From Butyricimonas virosa (GTDB lineage: Bacteria; Bacteroidota; Bacteroidia; Bacteroidales; Marinifilaceae): a DNA stretch of 64,000 bases. The notes beneath the pieces are model-generated. The model ran no database searches. It was not told where the DNA came from and worked only from the letters and a program-made list of their open reading frames with translations. Shown here piece by piece: positions 1 to 9,900 of the stretch (position 1 is the stretch's first letter; each line of letters opens with the position of its first letter). Location of the stretch: the NCBI RefSeq assembly GCF_025148635.1, contig NZ_CP102269.1, positions 1,798,001 through 1,862,000 of the forward strand, in the 5' to 3' direction. A program made the translations under genes and the position numbers.

Positions 1-273
1 TCCGTAGTAATCATAAGTGCCTGTATTTCGTACTTCTGTTTCATCTGCCATGAAATGAACGTACGGGTAATATGTCTCCTTTGCCGTTGAGTAATACGTG
101 TAATCATGTGTTCCGGTGCACTTCATGTAGCCTGATCCGATAATTAACTCGTCCAAATCCGAGTAGGACTGCACATATGCTTGGTCATGCGAATACTCGG
201 TTAGGAAATCGTTGCAAGCCACACTCGTGCAACATAAAAGGATGATGAGAGAAAAAAATCTATATCTTTTCAT
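1..273 (-). CDS. SusD/RagB-family outer-membrane lipoprotein, N-terminal part (cut by window edge)
   Basis: The first 91 codons are open from the ATG at 273 to the window edge, so the C-terminus is missing. The protein starts with a lysine/arginine n-region and hydrophobic core followed by a lipoprotein cysteine near residue 20, then an N-D-F-L-T-E motif typical of mature SusD proteins. The gene lies only 12 bp downstream of the SusC stop codon, which is the invariant susC-susD order. SusD proteins sit on the cell surface as lids over SusC and bind the nutrient. The substrate cannot be told from this part. Confidence rests on context plus the lipoprotein start. Confidence 0.8.
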   Translation of the reverse strand, partial: MKRYRFFSLIILLCCTSVACNDFLTEYSHDQAYVQSYSDLDELIIGSGYMKCTGTHDYTYYSTAKETYYPYVHFMADETEVRNTGTYDYYG

Positions 274-285
274 GTGTATATTAAT

Positions 286-3200
286 TTAAAATGAAACATA
301 TAGTCCGAAAGAAAATGTGGGGCGTTCAGACAACTGTATTGTTGAGAAGCCGCCTTGCGTTGGGGTTTGCCCTTTCAATTTCGAGGAACAGAAAATAAAC
401 GGATTCGTCGAAGAAAGCGACAATTCCAACCGTTGCAACTTCCATTTTGAAATCAGCTCGCTGGGGAATGCGTAAGTCAAACTCATCGTGGTACATTTCA
501 AGTAATTGGCACTCACGATGCGGATGTTGCTGTAATTATACATCTCCCATGCCGATCCCCCGAAAGATGGTAATAGGTCGCTATATTTCGACCAGTGTAT
601 ATCATAAGTACGATTTCCCCCGTTTATAATTACCGGAATATCCGTGTACATCTCGTCACCGGGGCGTTGCCAGCGTTTCAGGAATGCCCGGTTCACGTTT
701 TGCTCCGGATTGAAGTTCTGGTTGTCGAATAATTTGAATAATCGGGTTTTTGCTCCCAGACTGTAAGATAACGTTACGTTTAACCGGAAATTCTTGTAAG
801 TAAACGTGTTGTTGATACCTCCCGATAGCTTCGGTTCGCGCGAGCCGGATGCCTCTAATACCGTGGTGAAAATATCGTGTTTGTTTTTTCCGTACAAACG
901 TTCCGGATTCTCCTTGTAATCGTAGAACAACGGCCCCCCGTCCACCGGGCTCAATCCCTTGAATCGATACGAGAAAAACGTATTTACCGGGTTCCCTTTC
1001 GTGATCACCGTACCGTCGAGGAAATGCTCCACGTCATATTGATCCGTCGAGGGTTTCGTTTCTACTCGGTTAAAAGTTTTTGAGATAGAGGTAGAAAGTG
1101 ACCAACGGAAATCCTTAAATTGAACGGGAGTCATAGTCAACGATACGTTGTATCCCCGGTTCAAAATCTTCCCGCTATTCACCGTGTAAGAATCCATTCC
1201 GTTCACCCCGGAAATCTTCTTTGCCATGAAAGCATCCTTTGTTTTTTTGTAATAGAAATCCGAGCTTACCATTAAGCGATGATCCAGAATAGAGAACTCA
1301 ATTCCCGCATTCAACGAACTGGTTCGCTCCCATTGTAAATCCGGATTCGGGTAAATAGAAACCTCCGACACCAGCTCATGGTAATAATCATCCAACGGCA
1401 ACTTTTTGATAATCATTTCCGGAGACTGTCCTTCCAGCATATTCCCTTGGTAACCGTAAGAGAATTTCAGCTGGAGAAAATCAAAGAATCCTGTTGCTTG
1501 GAATTGTTCCAGCGGATTGTATGACAAGGAGGCTGACCACACGGGCAGCAACTTATCATTACTCTGCGAACCGAATCGGTTCGATCCGTCATAACGGGCA
1601 TTTGCGTTCAGCGTGATCCAGTTGCGATAAGAATAGGAGATACTGGCGTAAACCGCTATTAAGTTTGTTAGATTATCTGTTAATACAGGACGATTTGCCA
1701 ACAGCCAAGCGTCGAAGACCGGGTATACTCCCTGTCCGAATGTAGCGAACTGTAATCCCCGATCGGGATAATATCCCCGGTTCGTGATCTCTGTGCCCAC
1801 GTATTTTGTGGAGCTGGCCTCGAAACCTAACGAGGCATTGATGTTGTGTTCCTCGGCTAACCCGAAATATTTGTTGGCATCCAATTGCAAACGAGCGGTT
1901 ACCGATTCGTTGCGTGAACTCTGTTGTTTTAATTCTCCCCCGGCGGGTAATTCGCTTTCTTCTGCGTCAATCTCTCCTCCGAACTCCCCACGGCGCATAC
2001 TTGCTACATGGTGTGTTTCAGCACCCCAGTACGAGTCGATCTCCGTGTTGGAAACCGAATAAGCTAAAATTCCGTTTACCCTCAACCAAGCTAGTGGTTT
2101 GTATAGTAAATTGGCTTGAAACGCCAGGCTTGAACCTTCTTGCTCGCACCCGCTGTTTGCCAATTCGTTTAGGATATTGAAGTTGTAGTATCTGCCAGCT
2201 TGGGGTTTTTGGTAATAGTGTAATGTTCCGTCCTCGTTGTAGAGAGGAATTGTGCGGCTTGTGTTATAGGCGTAATCGATGGGAGCCAATTCACTTTGGT
2301 AATACTTCTGCGAACTTTTGCTACCGTCGATGCCCAATGAAGTCGAGAATTTCTCGGAGAAATGAATATCCAAATTTAATTTTGCCGTGTAACGGTCGTT
2401 CCGATTCGATTTCACCACATCGTTATCGTCTGTATAACCGATAGATGCGTAATAGCGAATCATATCCGATCCTCCCGTTAGGCTTATCGTGTGCTGTGAG
2501 GAAAAAACATCGTTACCTAGAGCAGAGAACCAGTCTGTGTTCAAAGATTCCATTTTTGCGACTTGCTCTTCGAACTCTTGATATGAAATTTGGCGGGCGT
2601 ACAATTGTTCATATAGATACTCGTAGCCTACCAGACTCACGTTGCCAGAGAAATTATAATTGCTATTCAATAAATCCCGGGAAAATTGCACTCGCTCTTT
2701 TGAGGTCATCACGTCGATATGTCGGTCGCTGTAACGGGGGCGGAATTTGAATGTACCTGTCATATTGTAGCTCACCATCGGAGCCCCGATATGCCCTCGC
2801 TTGGTTGTGATCACGATCACTCCATTAGCCGCTTTCGTTCCGTATAGGGCTGTTGCTGAGGCATCTTTTAGAACATCAATACGTTCGATGTCTTGTGGGT
2901 TTAACCCGGAAATAGCATTACCGATACGATTAATATAGTCGGGGTTGTTCAACTCCTCGGGGGATATATTTACCGGGTCTTGCTGTACAATTCCGTCAAT
3001 TACCCAAAGCGGTTCCCGGTTTCCAATCAAAGTAGAGGTACCTCGAATACGTAATTTCGGAGCTACACCGATTTCTCCAGAGTTGGTCATGGAAATCAAG
3101 TCCGGAATTTGACCTTCCAGCATCTGGTCAATCGTGGTAATACCGGGGCGCATGATGTCTGCCGCTTTTACTGAAGTGATGGCACTTGTGTTTTTTCGTT

Positions 3201-3846
3201 TGTCTACAACTTGGTAACCCGTGATCACAACTTCCTCGATGGTTTGGGTATCCTCCTCAAGGGTGATCGTCATCGCTTTGTTAGGAGTGGCAACGACTTC
3301 TTTGGTTTTCATTCCCACGAAAGAGAATACAAGTGTTATTTTCTCTTGTTCCTTCACGTTCAAGGTAAAATTACCTTGTGCGTCAGTGGAAACTCCGATT
3401 GTGGTTCCTTTAATCACAACGGTAACACCCGGTAGGGGAGTTCCTTGTATATCTTTTACCGTACCGGCCAGTTTTACTGTTTTATCCTCTTGTTCGGATG
3501 CTTTACTGATAACGAAAGTACCGTTGACCTCTTTGTAAACGAGTTTCGTGTTGTTCAGTAATTGTGATAGCACATCTTTAATGTCTTTTTCAAAAAATGT
3601 GGCATCTGTACATTTAATTTGTTTTGTGTAGTCTGCATCATATAACATGCGGACACCCGTTTGATTCTTTAATTGTAAGAGAACCGAGTAAAGATCCATG
3701 TTCTTCACTTTTAGGGTGACTTTCTGTGAAGAAGCTTCTGCATAAAAGCAGAATAGCATGACAAATAATAATGTAAATTTCATTTGATGTAAAAATTTTT
3801 TCACCCCATGCGGAGGAATCCGCATGCTACGTGGATTTTTTTTCAT
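286..3846 (-). CDS. SusC/RagA-type TonB-dependent outer-membrane receptor with STN signalling domain
   Basis: About 1186 residues, the usual size of a signalling SusC. I chose the ATG at 3846 (MKKNPRSM) because the upstream codons have no signal sequence. Order of domains: signal peptide about 22-41, STN (secretin/TonB short N-terminal) domain about 45-115, carboxypeptidase-regulatory beta-sandwich about 125-200 (GTVKDIQGTPLPGVTV), TonB-box-like IEEVVITGYQ near 203, plug domain with the SusC hallmark LWVIDG and SATALYG, then the 22-strand barrel. The STN domain normally contacts FecR in the periplasm, and a fecR and ECF sigma gene lie directly upstream, so substrate binding probably induces its own operon. 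It imports an unknown ligand across the outer membrane together with the adjoining SusD. Confidence 0.95.
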   Translation of the reverse strand: MKKNPRSMRIPPHGVKKFLHQMKFTLLFVMLFCFYAEASSQKVTLKVKNMDLYSVLLQLKNQTGVRMLYDADYTKQIKCTDATFFEKDIKDVLSQLLNNTKLVYKEVNGTFVISKASEQEDKTVKLAGTVKDIQGTPLPGVTVVIKGTTIGVSTDAQGNFTLNVKEQEKITLVFSFVGMKTKEVVATPNKAMTITLEEDTQTIEEVVITGYQVVDKRKNTSAITSVKAADIMRPGITTIDQMLEGQIPDLISMTNSGEIGVAPKLRIRGTSTLIGNREPLWVIDGIVQQDPVNISPEELNNPDYINRIGNAISGLNPQDIERIDVLKDASATALYGTKAANGVIVITTKRGHIGAPMVSYNMTGTFKFRPRYSDRHIDVMTSKERVQFSRDLLNSNYNFSGNVSLVGYEYLYEQLYARQISYQEFEEQVAKMESLNTDWFSALGNDVFSSQHTISLTGGSDMIRYYASIGYTDDNDVVKSNRNDRYTAKLNLDIHFSEKFSTSLGIDGSKSSQKYYQSELAPIDYAYNTSRTIPLYNEDGTLHYYQKPQAGRYYNFNILNELANSGCEQEGSSLAFQANLLYKPLAWLRVNGILAYSVSNTEIDSYWGAETHHVASMRRGEFGGEIDAEESELPAGGELKQQSSRNESVTARLQLDANKYFGLAEEHNINASLGFEASSTKYVGTEITNRGYYPDRGLQFATFGQGVYPVFDAWLLANRPVLTDNLTNLIAVYASISYSYRNWITLNANARYDGSNRFGSQSNDKLLPVWSASLSYNPLEQFQATGFFDFLQLKFSYGYQGNMLEGQSPEMIIKKLPLDDYYHELVSEVSIYPNPDLQWERTSSLNAGIEFSILDHRLMVSSDFYYKKTKDAFMAKKISGVNGMDSYTVNSGKILNRGYNVSLTMTPVQFKDFRWSLSTSISKTFNRVETKPSTDQYDVEHFLDGTVITKGNPVNTFFSYRFKGLSPVDGGPLFYDYKENPERLYGKNKHDIFTTVLEASGSREPKLSGGINNTFTYKNFRLNVTLSYSLGAKTRLFKLFDNQNFNPEQNVNRAFLKRWQRPGDEMYTDIPVIINGGNRTYDIHWSKYSDLLPSFGGSAWEMYNYSNIRIVSANYLKCTTMSLTYAFPSELISKWKLQRLELSLSSTNPFIFCSSKLKGQTPTQGGFSTIQLSERPTFSFGLYVSF

Positions 3847-3885
3847 AACTTTGAATATTAATTTTATGGTTGAATAATCAACTAG

Positions 3886-3918
3886 AGTCTCGTGATCGGC
3901 GCCAACCAGCACGAGACT
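3886..3918 (-). promoter_or_regulatory. Perfect 9-bp hairpin between fecR and susC
   Basis: AGTCTCGTG (3886-3894) is the reverse complement of CACGAGACT (3910-3918), leaving a 15-nt loop. It starts 7 bp after the fecR stop codon and ends 40 bp before the susC start. No T-run follows on the minus strand, so it may be an attenuator or mRNA-processing/stability element separating low sigma/anti-sigma output from high susCD output. The second locus has a hairpin at the same place (25200-25236). Confidence 0.55.
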
Positions 3919-3924
3919 TTTCGT

Positions 3925-5061
3925 TTATTTGTTTAATTGTCTTATGCTTATCTTGTGTCCATAAATGTCGAATTTTATACCTGTTCCTGTTTCAAAAACT
4001 TCTAAGAATGATTTTATATTCGAATATTTTTCAATAGTTCCGGAGAAATGTCGTCTTTTTAAATCTTCCGATTCAAAATATATATCTACATTGTACCATC
4101 GAGACAACGTGTGCATGATATTTTCCAGAGTTTCATCCTCGAAGCAGAATAAATTATCTTTCCATGCTGTATATACACGAGTGTCGACAGTGGTGACTGA
4201 AATACTGTCGTTTGTCGTGTTGTAAACAAGATGTTGGGAAGGGGTCAAGGATACGGAATCCCCGTTTCCTGCCTTGAATTGAACTTTCCCCGTCACCAGG
4301 GTGACTTCTACAACCGAACTTTTGTAATCGCTTGTGCAGAATTCTGTGCCCAGTACCGTTACTTCACCTTTATCTAATTTCACGATAAAAGGAGATTCTG
4401 GGTTCCGGGTAACATTGAAATAGACTTCTCCTTTACAATATACCGTTCGATTGTTCGTGTCGAATTGGGAGGGAAACCGCAATTCTGATTCTGAATTTAA
4501 CCATACCTGCGTCCCGTCCGATAGGGTTAAATTATATTCACCCCCTCTGGGAACGTTCAGCGTGTGGTATTGTGTTTCTTCTTGTGGAGGAGCAATCGTG
4601 TTGCTGTGTACGCTTAATCCTGACGAATCTATCTTAAGTTCGCTGTTTTTTGTCTGGATAACCTGTACTGCTTCCCGGATGTCCCAGCTTGTTCCATCGG
4701 ATAAAGTTAGAGTGGCTTTCTTGTAACCCGGTTCGATTTTCGAAACGGGTATTACTTCGGGTGCTTCCTGAATGAAGAAAATGGAGATAGAAAGCAGTAG
4801 TACAATACTCGCTGCAATACTCCAGCCAGTTATTATTTTGCGACGACGATATTTCTGGAATTGTAATTTTTGGAAAGCCTTATTGGCGTCATATTTTAAA
4901 ACTTTTTTGGATTGATCGGCAAGTGCATTCCAATTTTTATATTTGTCTGTCAAGCGTACGTGGTCCTCTTGTGAAGGGATGGCGTCTGCCTTATTCTCTC
5001 CCAACAAAATTTTCTTGAGTAACTTCTCGGATATATTATCTATTTCGTTCCAATGCGCCAT
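3925..5061 (-). CDS. FecR-family anti-sigma factor
   Basis: 378 residues. A cytoplasmic N-terminal segment of about 75 residues is followed by a single membrane span (about 76-97), a periplasmic FecR domain (about 160-260, with YNLTLSDGTQVWLNSES and GEVYFNV) and a C-terminal DUF4974/STN-like domain (about 300-375, ending near KFDIYGHKISIRQL). In this family the N-terminus holds the ECF sigma factor and the C-terminus senses the SusC STN domain. It is flanked by the sigma gene upstream and susC downstream, all on the same strand, which fixes its role as the transmembrane relay of this locus. Confidence 0.93.
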   Translation of the reverse strand: MAHWNEIDNISEKLLKKILLGENKADAIPSQEDHVRLTDKYKNWNALADQSKKVLKYDANKAFQKLQFQKYRRRKIITGWSIAASIVLLLSISIFFIQEAPEVIPVSKIEPGYKKATLTLSDGTSWDIREAVQVIQTKNSELKIDSSGLSVHSNTIAPPQEETQYHTLNVPRGGEYNLTLSDGTQVWLNSESELRFPSQFDTNNRTVYCKGEVYFNVTRNPESPFIVKLDKGEVTVLGTEFCTSDYKSSVVEVTLVTGKVQFKAGNGDSVSLTPSQHLVYNTTNDSISVTTVDTRVYTAWKDNLFCFEDETLENIMHTLSRWYNVDIYFESEDLKRRHFSGTIEKYSNIKSFLEVFETGTGIKFDIYGHKISIRQLNK

Positions 5062-5223
5062 AATATTTTGAATTTACTACTTAAACACCGGAGGAATGAA
5101 AACGGGTAACAAAATTTTGGGTAAAAATGAAGAAAAAAAGAGATTGGGACGAGACCATGAGATCATGGAAAATCAAAAGAAGAAAATAAGGGAAACGAGG
5201 ATGTAAATAAGTGATGTTTTGTC

Positions 5224-5814
5224 CTATTCGTAAATCTTTAAATTCGGGAATCGCATTATAAGCAGAACGCTCCAGCACTCTCCGAGTTCTTCGCGTATAA
5301 CTGAATAAGCCCTCTTTTTTTGCATTTTGATCGCATTCTCCGACACGTTCAAAACTTTGGCAATCTCTTTTACTTTCATCCCGTCCATGCTCATTTTCAT
5401 GATTTCCTGTTGTTGAGGTGAAAGTTGAGTAATGATTGTTCTGAACTTATGCAATATCTCTTCTTCGATGGCTGAATTGATTGCCATTTCTTCGGTTAAT
5501 TCCTCTTTCACGGATTCCCATAGATTCTGGTGCAACTTGTTCGTGCGGGCTTGATCACGTATCGTGTTTAATGATCGGGTATAGACTGCTTGGTAAAGCC
5601 ATCCTGTGAGACTTCTAATATTTTGAAATGTTGCAGAAGAGTCCCATAGATTGATCAAACTCTCCTGCACAATATCTTCTACGATCACTTCATCTTGAAT
5701 GATTCGGGAAGCATAATTGCATAATGCCGGGTAGTAATTCTGGTATAATCTTTTCCAGGCGTTTTCTTTTTTTGCGTTTATATCCGATATGAATCTAAGC
5801 TCATCATCGTGCAT
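5224..5814 (-). CDS. ECF-type RNA polymerase sigma-70 factor
   Basis: 196 residues. Sigma region 2 spans about residues 15-90 (YYPALCNYASRIIQDE, EDIVQESLINLWD) and region 4 about 125-180 (LSPQQQEIMKMSMDGMKVKE followed by the helix-turn-helix NVSENAIKMQKKRAYSVIRE). It begins 22 bp after the lspA stop codon, so readthrough from the ileS-lspA operon is possible. It should recruit RNA polymerase to the susC promoter of this locus once the downstream FecR releases it. The 162-bp gap to fecR contains no gene. Confidence 0.93.
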   Translation of the reverse strand: MHDDELRFISDINAKKENAWKRLYQNYYPALCNYASRIIQDEVIVEDIVQESLINLWDSSATFQNIRSLTGWLYQAVYTRSLNTIRDQARTNKLHQNLWESVKEELTEEMAINSAIEEEILHKFRTIITQLSPQQQEIMKMSMDGMKVKEIAKVLNVSENAIKMQKKRAYSVIREELGECWSVLLIMRFPNLKIYE

Positions 5815-5836
5815 GGAAAATCATTTAATGGTTAAA

Positions 5837-6448
5837 TTATTTCTTCGATGCGAAAAATTTCCGATGGAAAAGCAACAGAATAAATACACCTATGGTAATA
5901 TAAGAGTCAGCCAGGTTAAATACCGGTCGGAAGAACACGAAAAAATCACCTCCCCAGATGGGAATCCATTGAGGCAGAAAACCTTCGTAAAGCGGGAAGT
6001 AGAGCATGTCTACCACTTTCCCGTGTAGGAACGAGGAATACCCTCCCCCGTGAGGGAATAGGGTGGCCACTTGTGAATAACTGTCACTGAAAATCATCCC
6101 GTAGAATACACTATCGATAATGTTACCCACGGCTCCGCAGAAAATTAACCCGAAAGAGAGAATCACTCCCATGGGAGCTTTTTCTTTGATGAGGCGTCCC
6201 AGGTACCAAGCGATACCCACCACGGCAATTAAGCGGAATACACTTAAAACGGTTTTTCCCCACTTGCCACCTCCGAGTTCCATCCCGAAGGCCATCCCGT
6301 TGTTTTCAATAAAGTGAATTTTAAACCAGTCTCCGAAGACACTGAATTCATCCCCGATCATCATGTGGGTCTTGATCCAGATTTTAACGACTTGATCAAT
6401 GACTAATAAGGCAATAATAAAAATTATAAGTTTTTTCCGCGTACTCAT
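5837..6448 (-). CDS. lspA: Lipoprotein signal peptidase (signal peptidase II)
   Basis: 203 residues; an inner-membrane aspartyl protease that removes signal peptides from diacylglyceryl-prolipoproteins. Visible motifs are the N-terminal span (IIFIIALLVIDQVVKIWIK), ENNGMAFGM near residue 48, VVDMLYFP with the first catalytic Asp near 147, and FNLADS with the second near 181. The protein is longer than the E. coli enzyme because of an extra loop between residues about 113 and 143, which is usual in Bacteroidota. It follows the dksA-like gene by 42 bp in the ileS-dksA-lspA order. Many lipoproteins encoded in this window would be its substrates. Confidence 0.95.
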   Translation of the reverse strand: MSTRKKLIIFIIALLVIDQVVKIWIKTHMMIGDEFSVFGDWFKIHFIENNGMAFGMELGGGKWGKTVLSVFRLIAVVGIAWYLGRLIKEKAPMGVILSFGLIFCGAVGNIIDSVFYGMIFSDSYSQVATLFPHGGGYSSFLHGKVVDMLYFPLYEGFLPQWIPIWGGDFFVFFRPVFNLADSYITIGVFILLLFHRKFFASKK

Positions 6449-6470
6449 CTGTGTGATAAAATTTTAAAGC

Positions 6471-6499
6471 GACTCTTAATCGTAACACGATTAAGAGTC
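6471..6499 (-). terminator. 13-bp perfect hairpin over the dksA-like stop codon
   Basis: GACTCTTAATCGT (6471-6483) and ACGATTAAGAGTC (6487-6499) are exact reverse complements with a 3-nt loop. The stop codon of the DksA-like gene (6491-6493) is inside the 5' arm as read on the minus strand, and GCTTTAAAATTTT follows. It could be a weak terminator or attenuator that lowers lspA and downstream sigma expression. Confidence 0.55.
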
Positions 6500-6871
6500 T
6501 TGTCCCATTTTGGCATCCATACTCAATGTTGCATGAGGTACGGCGCGTAGTCTTTCTTTGGAGATCAGTTTACCGGTTACCCGACAGATCCCGTAAGTTT
6601 TGTTTTCAATTCGTACTAACGCAGCTTCTAGGTGAGCAATGAATTTTGCCTGCCTTTGAGCGAGCCGACCAGCTTCCTCTTTGGAAAGAACAGATGCTCC
6701 CTCTTCCAATACTTTAAAAGTGGGAGACGTATCGGCAATGTCATTCCCGTCGCTACCGGAGATCGAGGCTTTCAACACCTCGTAATCTCTCTTCGCCTTT
6801 TCGAGTTTCTCAAGAATCAATTCTTTGAATTCCTGCAACTCTTCATCCGAATATCTAGTTTTCTCGGCCAT
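6491..6871 (-). CDS. DksA/TraR-family RNA polymerase-binding regulator
   Basis: 126 residues from the ATG at 6871 (MAEKTRYSDEEL); the longer reading upstream is unlikely because it has no family similarity. The N-terminal part is a helical hairpin rich in Lys/Glu, and the C-terminus has the DksA signature YGICRVTGKLISKERLRAVPHAT. Only one of the usual four zinc cysteines is kept (the C of YGIC), so no metal site is expected. This degenerate form is common in Bacteroidota. It probably binds the RNA polymerase secondary channel. It lies between ileS and lspA in a conserved operon. Confidence 0.88.
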   Translation of the reverse strand: MAEKTRYSDEELQEFKELILEKLEKAKRDYEVLKASISGSDGNDIADTSPTFKVLEEGASVLSKEEAGRLAQRQAKFIAHLEAALVRIENKTYGICRVTGKLISKERLRAVPHATLSMDAKMGQDS

Positions 6872-6965
6872 AGTTGTAAAGTTTTTGTCTAAGTTAATAA
6901 AAAATCCGCTATGTAATCTTTCCCGTGGAAAAATATCCACTTTTACTTGTAGTAAGGGGAATAGG

Positions 6966-9900
6966 TTACATTTTTTGGATTTTAATAAACGTTTGTATGT
7001 CGTCGATTTCGATGGGTTGAGCACCGTCCTCGGCTTTATCTATTAACGTAACGTTCTCAGCTAAAACTTGGCTGGCGATGTACGCCTTGAAGTTTTCGAC
7101 AGCTTCATTGATCTCTTTATGTTTCCCGATATAAAGATTAATTTTGTCCGTCACGTTGAAATCACTCTCTTTTCTCAGGTTTTGGATTCGGTTGATCAAC
7201 TCCCGGGCGATGCCTTCTTCATGTAATTCTTTCGTGATGTTGATGTCCAGGGCAACCGTGAGACGTCCCTCGTTGGCCACTAACCAGCCCGGAATATCTT
7301 CCGACAGAATTTCCACGTCTTCCAGCGTCAGTTCCAGCGTTTCAGTTCCCACTTCCAGGGAATAAGTTCCTTGTTTCTCGAAATTGTAAATATCATTTTG
7401 ATTCATTTCAGCCACAAGTGCGGAAATCTGTTTCATGTATTTACCGTATTTCGGTCCCAGGGTCTTGAAGTTGGGTTTGATTTTCTTCACGAGGATGCCT
7501 GCCGTGTCAGTGATATACTCGATCTCTTTCACGTTAACTTCTGACAGGATGATGTTCTTCACGGCATCTAGCTGGGTCGTCATCTCGTCATTTAGGATCG
7601 GGATCAACAGCTTACACAACGGTTGTCTTACCCGGATTTGAACTTTACGTCTCAGCCCAAGTACCATGGAAGATATTTGTTGGGCCATATTCATCCTTTC
7701 CTCTAGTTGCTTGTCGATCATTGATTCGTTAGCCACCGGGAAATCTACCAAATGAACGTCCGTCGTGTATCGTCCCGTAACCTTGTTCAGGTCAGTGAAT
7801 AAGCGATCCATGTAGAACGGTGCGATGGGTGAGGACAAGATGGCCACAGTCTCCAAGCAAGTATATAACGTTTGGTAAGCCGACAGTTTATCGGTGGTTT
7901 GCTCGCCACCCCAGTAACGTTTACGGGAAAGACGCACGTACCAGTTCGACAAGTTTTCGATCACGAAATCCTGTATGGCCCGTCCGGCCCGTGTCGGTTC
8001 GTATTTCTCGTAAGCCTCGGTTACCTCTTTAATCAAGCTGTTCAATAGAGAAAGAATCCAGCGATCGATTTCCGGTCTCTCGTTAAACGGAACTTCGGCC
8101 TCTGCATACTTGAAATTGTCGATATTAGCGTACAAGGCGAAGAAACTGTACGTGTTGTACAGTGTCCCGAAGAACTTACGTTTCACTTCTTCCACCCCGG
8201 CAATGTCGAATTTCAAGTTATCCCACGGTTGTGAGTTCGTGATCATGTACCAACGCAAAGGATCGGAGCCTTGTTTTTCGATCGTGTCGAATGGATCAAC
8301 GGCATTACCCAAGCGTTTGGACATCTTGTTCCCTTTGGCATCAAGTACTAGTCCGTTGGATATGATATTCTTGAATGCCACGGAATCGAACACCATAGTC
8401 GCGATAGCATGTAACGTGAAGAACCACCCCCGAGTCTGGTCCACCCCTTCGGCGATAAAATCAGCCGGGAAGTGTATCCGGTTATCGATCAACTCTTTGT
8501 TCTCGAACGGGTAATGTACCTGTGCGTAAGGCATGGCTCCCGAGTCGAACCACACGTCGATCAAGTCTTTCTCACGGTACATGGGTTGTCCGGTAGAAGA
8601 AACCAGTATAATGTCATCCACGTACGGGCGGTGCAGGTCGATTTTTTCGTAATTTTCTTTCGAATAGTCTCCCACTTTGAAATCTTTGAAGGGATTCTCC
8701 TTCATGATTCCTGCCTGTATCGCTTTTTCTGTTTCTTCAATTAATTCTTTGACCGAGCCGATGCATTTTTTCTCAGTTCCGTCTTCACTAACCCATATCG
8801 GTAGGGGGGTACCCCAGTAGCGGGAACGTGATAGGTTCCAGTCTACCAAATTCTCCAGCCATTTTCCGAAACGGCCTTCACCTGTGCTGGCGGGTTTCCA
8901 GTTAATAGTTTTGTTCAGCTCGATCATGCGATCCCGAACGGCTGTCGTTTTAATGAACCAAGAATCTAACGGATAGTAAAGCACCGGCTTATCGGTTCTC
9001 CAGCAATGCGGGTAATTATGCTCGTGTTTCTCGACCTTGAATGCTTTGTTCTCCCGTTTTAGGAGGATGCTCAAATCAATATCAAGGGTCGGGTCATTTT
9101 CAGTTAAATTCGGATCATAAGCGTTCTTCACGAATCGTCCGGCGAACTCGCAGTACAAGTCTGTGTTAACGTTATTTTTCAAATATTCTGGGTCAATGTC
9201 TTCGATCTGGAATAAGCGTCCCCGTTTGTCCACCATGGGTTGTTTACAACCTTCCTTGTCAATTAATTGCAAGGGGGCTATTCCGGCCATTTTGGCCACC
9301 CGGTCGTCATCGGCTCCGAAAGTCGGGGCGATATGCACGATCCCGGTACCGTCTTCTGTGGTAACATAATCTCCTAGGATCACGCGGAAGGCGTCACCCA
9401 TAGGTTGCATCCAGGGAAGAAGTTGCTCGTAACGAATTCCTTCCAGCTCCGGGCCTTTATATTCAGCCACGATTTGATAAGGGATTAGTTTATCTCCTTC
9501 CTTGTAGTCTTCTAAAGCAAGACCTTCTGCTTTTTTGTTGAAGTAGGCACTGAAACGATCTTTCGCCATGATAATAGTTACCGGGCGGAAGGTATAGGGG
9601 TTATACGTTTTCACCTCCAAGTACGTGATGTTCGGTCCCACGGCCAATGCTGTGTTGGAAGGTAACGTCCAAGGAGTGGTTGTCCATGCGGTGAAATGTA
9701 CTTCATCACTGAAAGCAAATAGTTTTTCCGATTTTTCGTCCCGGATTACTTTGAATTGAGCCACGCATGTCGTGTCCTTCACGTCCCGGTAGCATCCCGG
9801 TTGGTTTAATTCGTGCGTACTTAATCCTGTTCCGGCTGCAGGGGAATAGGGTTGTATCGTGTACCCTTTGTATAGAAACCCTTTCTCGTATAATTGTTTT

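Noticed and set aside
5081..5278. Minus-strand open frame of 65 codons after the sigma gene
   Set aside because: It overlaps the end of the sigma gene in another frame, has no family features and reads like translated AT-rich spacer.
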